From contig JAVKDJ010000019.1 of the NCBI GenBank assembly GCA_040222275.1, positions 9,386-73,385 of the forward strand: DNA of 64,000 bases, read 5' to 3'. Every line of letters starts with the position of its first letter. The stretch's first letter is position 1. The translations under genes and the position numbers were made by a program. Under the pieces are notes generated by a model that worked only from the letters and a program-made list of their open reading frames with translations, had not been told where the DNA came from and searched no databases. The DNA comes from CAXBNB01 sp040222275 (GTDB lineage: Bacteria > Bacteroidota > Bacteroidia > Cytophagales > Cyclobacteriaceae). Positions 62,301 to 64,000 of the stretch are shown here, in pieces.

Positions 62301-64000
62301 TGCAATCTCAGGGCAATATGCCGTAATTGGAGCCTGGAACGAGTACAACGACACAGTGGATGATAAAGCTGGTGCTGCTTATGTTTTCCAAAAAGATGGA
62401 AATGGCAATTGGCTTGAGGTAAAAAAAATTGTAGCACCCGTTAGGGCAGCCAACGATTTGTTTGGTTATTCGGTAGCCATCAGGGAAGATTTGGTAGCTG
62501 TAGGTGCCTACAATGAAGACGAGGATTCATTGGAAGGTAATATGATTACTGATGCCGGGTCTGTTTATGTGTATCAAAAAAATAATGGAGGTACTGATAA
62601 CTGGGGATTGGTTGAAAAAATTGTAGCCATTGATAGAAATGAAGGTGCTGGTTTTGGACGTTCTCTTGCCCTCACGGCACAAGGTATGCTTGTGGGATCG
62701 ACAAATTCTGAGGGTGGATTGGTGCACGTATTTGAGCAGGACAATACCGGCAATTGGGAGGAAACTGACAGTTTTTTCTCGAATGACCGTTCGGCTGGTG
62801 ACTTTTTCGGGCTAAAAATGAAGGCATCAGATGACTTTGTCCTGATTGCAGCCCCGTTTGAGAGTGAAGATGAGTTGGGTCAAAATACGATGAACAATGC
62901 AGGTTCAGCTTACATTTTCCAAAAAGTCTTTAATCATTCCCCTGAATTTTTGTCTTCTGATCAGGTGGAATTTCCTGAAAATAGCGAGGAAACCGTATTG
63001 GATGTTGAAGCGAATGATGGGGAGGGTGGGCTTTCCGATCAACTGATTGCCTATTCTCTGAGTGGTGAGGATGCTATCCATTTTGATATTGACATCAATA
63101 GTGGTTTGCTCACATTCAAGTCCGCACCAGATTTTGAAAACCCAATGGATGAGGATGCAAACAACGATTACAATTTAGTCATCAGTGCAAGTGATTGCGA
63201 CAAAATTTCCCACCAGTCAATTTCTGTATTGGTGACCAACAGCAACGATGACCCTGCAATCACTTTATCTGGTACCCTCAACAATTTTCATAGCATAGAG
63301 GGGCAGGTGTCAGTAGCACAGTCTTTCACGGTCACAGGTCGTGACCTGGAGGGGACTTTGGACATAAGTTGCTCTTCATTTTTGGAAGTTTCCCTGGATA
63401 ATACTTCCTATTCAAAAGCTCTTTCCATAGAAACATCAGGTTTGGCTTTCGAAAAAGAAATATTCGTCAGAGTATCAGTTGATGCTCCTTTAGGGGAGTT
63501 AGCAGGAAATGTGAATGTCCATTCGTTGGGGGTTAATGAACAAATGCTTGATATAGATGCCGTGGTTGACTCAGAAAACACAGCACCCTCAATCTCTAAA
63601 GCAATTGAAGACTTTCTGATAAGCGAAGGGTTTACCAATCTGGAGGTGGACCTGTCCGGCACTTTCTCTGATGCAGATGGCGATGCATTGGATTTAGAAG
63701 TGCAACTTGGCCATGTTGATGTGATTGGGGCAAGCCTTTCGCAAAATACGCTTATGCTCACCGAAAAAAGTATTGGGACAACCACCATAACTGTAACAGC
63801 CTCTGATGGAAAAGGAGGGCTGGCAACAGAAACATTTGAAGTGGTGGTCAACGGAATCCCAATTGTAGCCAAACCTATTGACGACCAACTGGTGAATGAA
63901 GGGTTCACCAGTCTGGAGCTGGACCTGTCCGGTACTTTCTCTGATGCAGATGGTGATGCATTGGATTTAGAAGTGCAACTTGGCCATGTTGATGTGATTG
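59389..64000 (+). CDS. Giant surface protein with FG-GAP propeller repeats and cadherin-like domains (3' end outside window)
   Basis: The frame runs open from ATG 59389 to the right edge (over 1530 codons). A signal peptide (about 1-21, TSSLAQW) leads into about seven FG-GAP-type blades (repeated DxFGxSVAISGDYAIVGA..GAAYIF), then two cadherin-like domains (FKENGQGTVLDVNA, FEENQLTVVLDVDA), a beta domain (DIKVSGDHLKGNVV), a second set of about seven blades from about codon 760, further cadherin-like units, and finally near-identical 91-residue repeats. Asp-rich loops (DADGDALD, DGEDG) should bind calcium. It is presumably exported, perhaps by the T9SS, as an adhesin; the C-terminal sorting domain would lie outside the window. 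Confidence 0.85.
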   Translation, partial: MKRLILLPLLCLGLTTSSLAQWVDWQKVVASDRFENDQFGFSAAISGDYAIVGAYYENATFVDSFTPGYGAAYILKKGADGTWQEIKKLVASDRSAGDLFGISVAISGDYAIVGASGVDKSSIETASGAAYIFYKDQGGTNNWGEVKKIAPDETNKSDLFGISVSISQNHVLIGAKGDEKSEPDDDLEGSGSAYFFSKDFGGPDNWGLVKKVVSGSRTLEGNFGNSVTIYGNYAAVGAYQEHKDAQGLNNLDQSGSVYVYQNIGVGESDWQLIQKLEASDRQEDDHFGHALAMSDDYLVVGAPDRNNSTGAAYVFTKTGDQAWDELQQLTAFDYNGGDQFGYSVAIANDYLVIGAYGQDKVPTAGNWISSAGAAYLYQKDANNWGILQKLVANDAAMNDFFGWSVAVSDSYAFVGARAEDEDNEGGNFYNSAGSAYIYSVCQNFPCFMSTAFTSFKENGQGTVLDVNAINETDGTMDADINYSISGNDASHFSIEPASGLLTFISTPDYENPTDIDSNNYYEVTVTASSNKGNTNQILIVQVTDKNENPIFVSEGTAVFEENQLTVVLDVDAMDGEDGSIDVNISYAISGEDAHNFSIDQTTGEITFLSPPDYENPIDFNQDNDYVLIVTAENLAGLKSEQMVIVSVTDIDDTPVIVVSATLNPFSTSSCSSSPPQDIKVSGDHLKGNVVAESPDSFELSLDDLSYSNSIEIVPSDGVVEETTVYVRASINATEGLINENIALHSEGAVSQLIPLDGNIDPVLTTGWQQASKIVASDREAEDWFGRFSVGISEGYAIVGVDNKDGTEDNSLDDSGAAYLFKKDDQGQWFPVKKLIADDRASDDNFGYSVAVSDNYAVVGAWQKHYDYGGPDQVTFAGAVYVFEKNQGGPDNWGQVQKLLASDRSVSEWFGNTVAIAGNEIMVGAISEGSVGLRQSGAVYVFRNDIDPGTWTEFQKLKASDQEARDLFGNSIAISGQYAVIGAWNEYNDTVDDKAGAAYVFQKDGNGNWLEVKKIVAPVRAANDLFGYSVAIREDLVAVGAYNEDEDSLEGNMITDAGSVYVYQKNNGGTDNWGLVEKIVAIDRNEGAGFGRSLALTAQGMLVGSTNSEGGLVHVFEQDNTGNWEETDSFFSNDRSAGDFFGLKMKASDDFVLIAAPFESEDELGQNTMNNAGSAYIFQKVFNHSPEFLSSDQVEFPENSEETVLDVEANDGEGGLSDQLIAYSLSGEDAIHFDIDINSGLLTFKSAPDFENPMDEDANNDYNLVISASDCDKISHQSISVLVTNSNDDPAITLSGTLNNFHSIEGQVSVAQSFTVTGRDLEGTLDISCSSFLEVSLDNTSYSKALSIETSGLAFEKEIFVRVSVDAPLGELAGNVNVHSLGVNEQMLDIDAVVDSENTAPSISKAIEDFLISEGFTNLEVDLSGTFSDADGDALDLEVQLGHVDVIGASLSQNTLMLTEKSIGTTTITVTASDGKGGLATETFEVVVNGIPIVAKPIDDQLVNEGFTSLELDLSGTFSDADGDALDLEVQLGHVDVI
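63625..64000 (+). repeat. Near-identical tandem repeat within the giant surface protein
   Basis: 63625-63727 and 63898-64000 differ at only five of 103 bases, with a period of 273 bp (91 codons). The second copy is cut by the window edge, so more copies may follow. The encoded unit includes LDLSGTFSDADGDALDLEVQLGHVDVI. Confidence 0.9.

Noticed and set aside
1..64000. tRNA, rRNA, CRISPR arrays, complete insertion sequences and phage genes
   Set aside because: I looked through the intergenic regions for cloverleaf-like segments, regular short repeats with spacers and transposase motifs and found none.

Overview
The window comes from a gliding, probably marine or environmental member of the Bacteroidota, most likely order Cytophagales. 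The grounds are the gldA-gldF-gldG gliding cassette, a PorV2/PorU2-type pair of type IX secretion (T9SS) proteins, a FecR / STN-TonB receptor / DUF4249 module, menaquinone genes, CHAT and FG-GAP/cadherin surface proteins, and promoters resembling the Bacteroidota TAnnTTTG box. The taxonomic call is inference from gene content; no rRNA or tRNA gene was seen.

Layout. (1) 0-4.9 kb: a FecR anti-sigma factor cut by the left edge, a TonB-dependent receptor and a DUF4249 lipoprotein. (2) 4.97-12.3 kb: a complete trp operon, trpE-G-D-C-F-B-(four-helix-bundle gene)-A. A 16-codon leader peptide with three consecutive Trp codons, an antiterminator and a terminator precede it, so it looks like a ribosome-mediated attenuator. 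A terminator follows trpA. (3) 12.7-18.6 kb: two tandem POT peptide transporters, an SDR oxidoreductase, a membrane class III nucleotidyl cyclase and a small membrane protein. (4) 18.7-24.7 kb: parE-parC (topoisomerase IV), a YdcF/SanA-like membrane protein and an uncharacterised protein. (5) 25.0-29.7 kb: a His-rich cupin lipoprotein and a LamG lipoprotein, then a mosaic tract of decayed sequence, short minus-strand genes and diverged repeats that resembles a cassette or toxin/immunity accessory region. (6) 29.7-35.9 kb: porV2-porU2. (7) 36.4-40.7 kb: gldA-gldF-gldG plus a DUF4340 gene. (8) 40.8-45.8 kb: a DinB-like lipoprotein and a 1407-residue secreted TPR-CHAT protein. (9) 45.9-49.4 kb: pxpC-pxpB-pxpA (5-oxoprolinase) with a divergent Nramp-like transporter. 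(10) 49.6-52.7 kb: a paraoxonase-like protein, an alpha/beta hydrolase, a secreted unknown and a cold-shock protein. (11) 52.7-56.8 kb: a DUF350 membrane protein, menD, menF and a hotdog thioesterase that may be MenI. (12) 56.8-64 kb: a histidine phosphatase, a protein with two V4R-like domains, and the first 4.6 kb of a giant FG-GAP/cadherin surface protein that runs off the right edge inside a tandem repeat.

The most informative new readings are the trp attenuator, the altered metal-site motifs of the Nramp homologue encoded beside pxpABC, and the repeat-flanked small genes at 27.4-29.4 kb. No CRISPR array, rRNA, tRNA or complete insertion sequence was found. All family calls rest on reading motifs by eye; no database search was possible.
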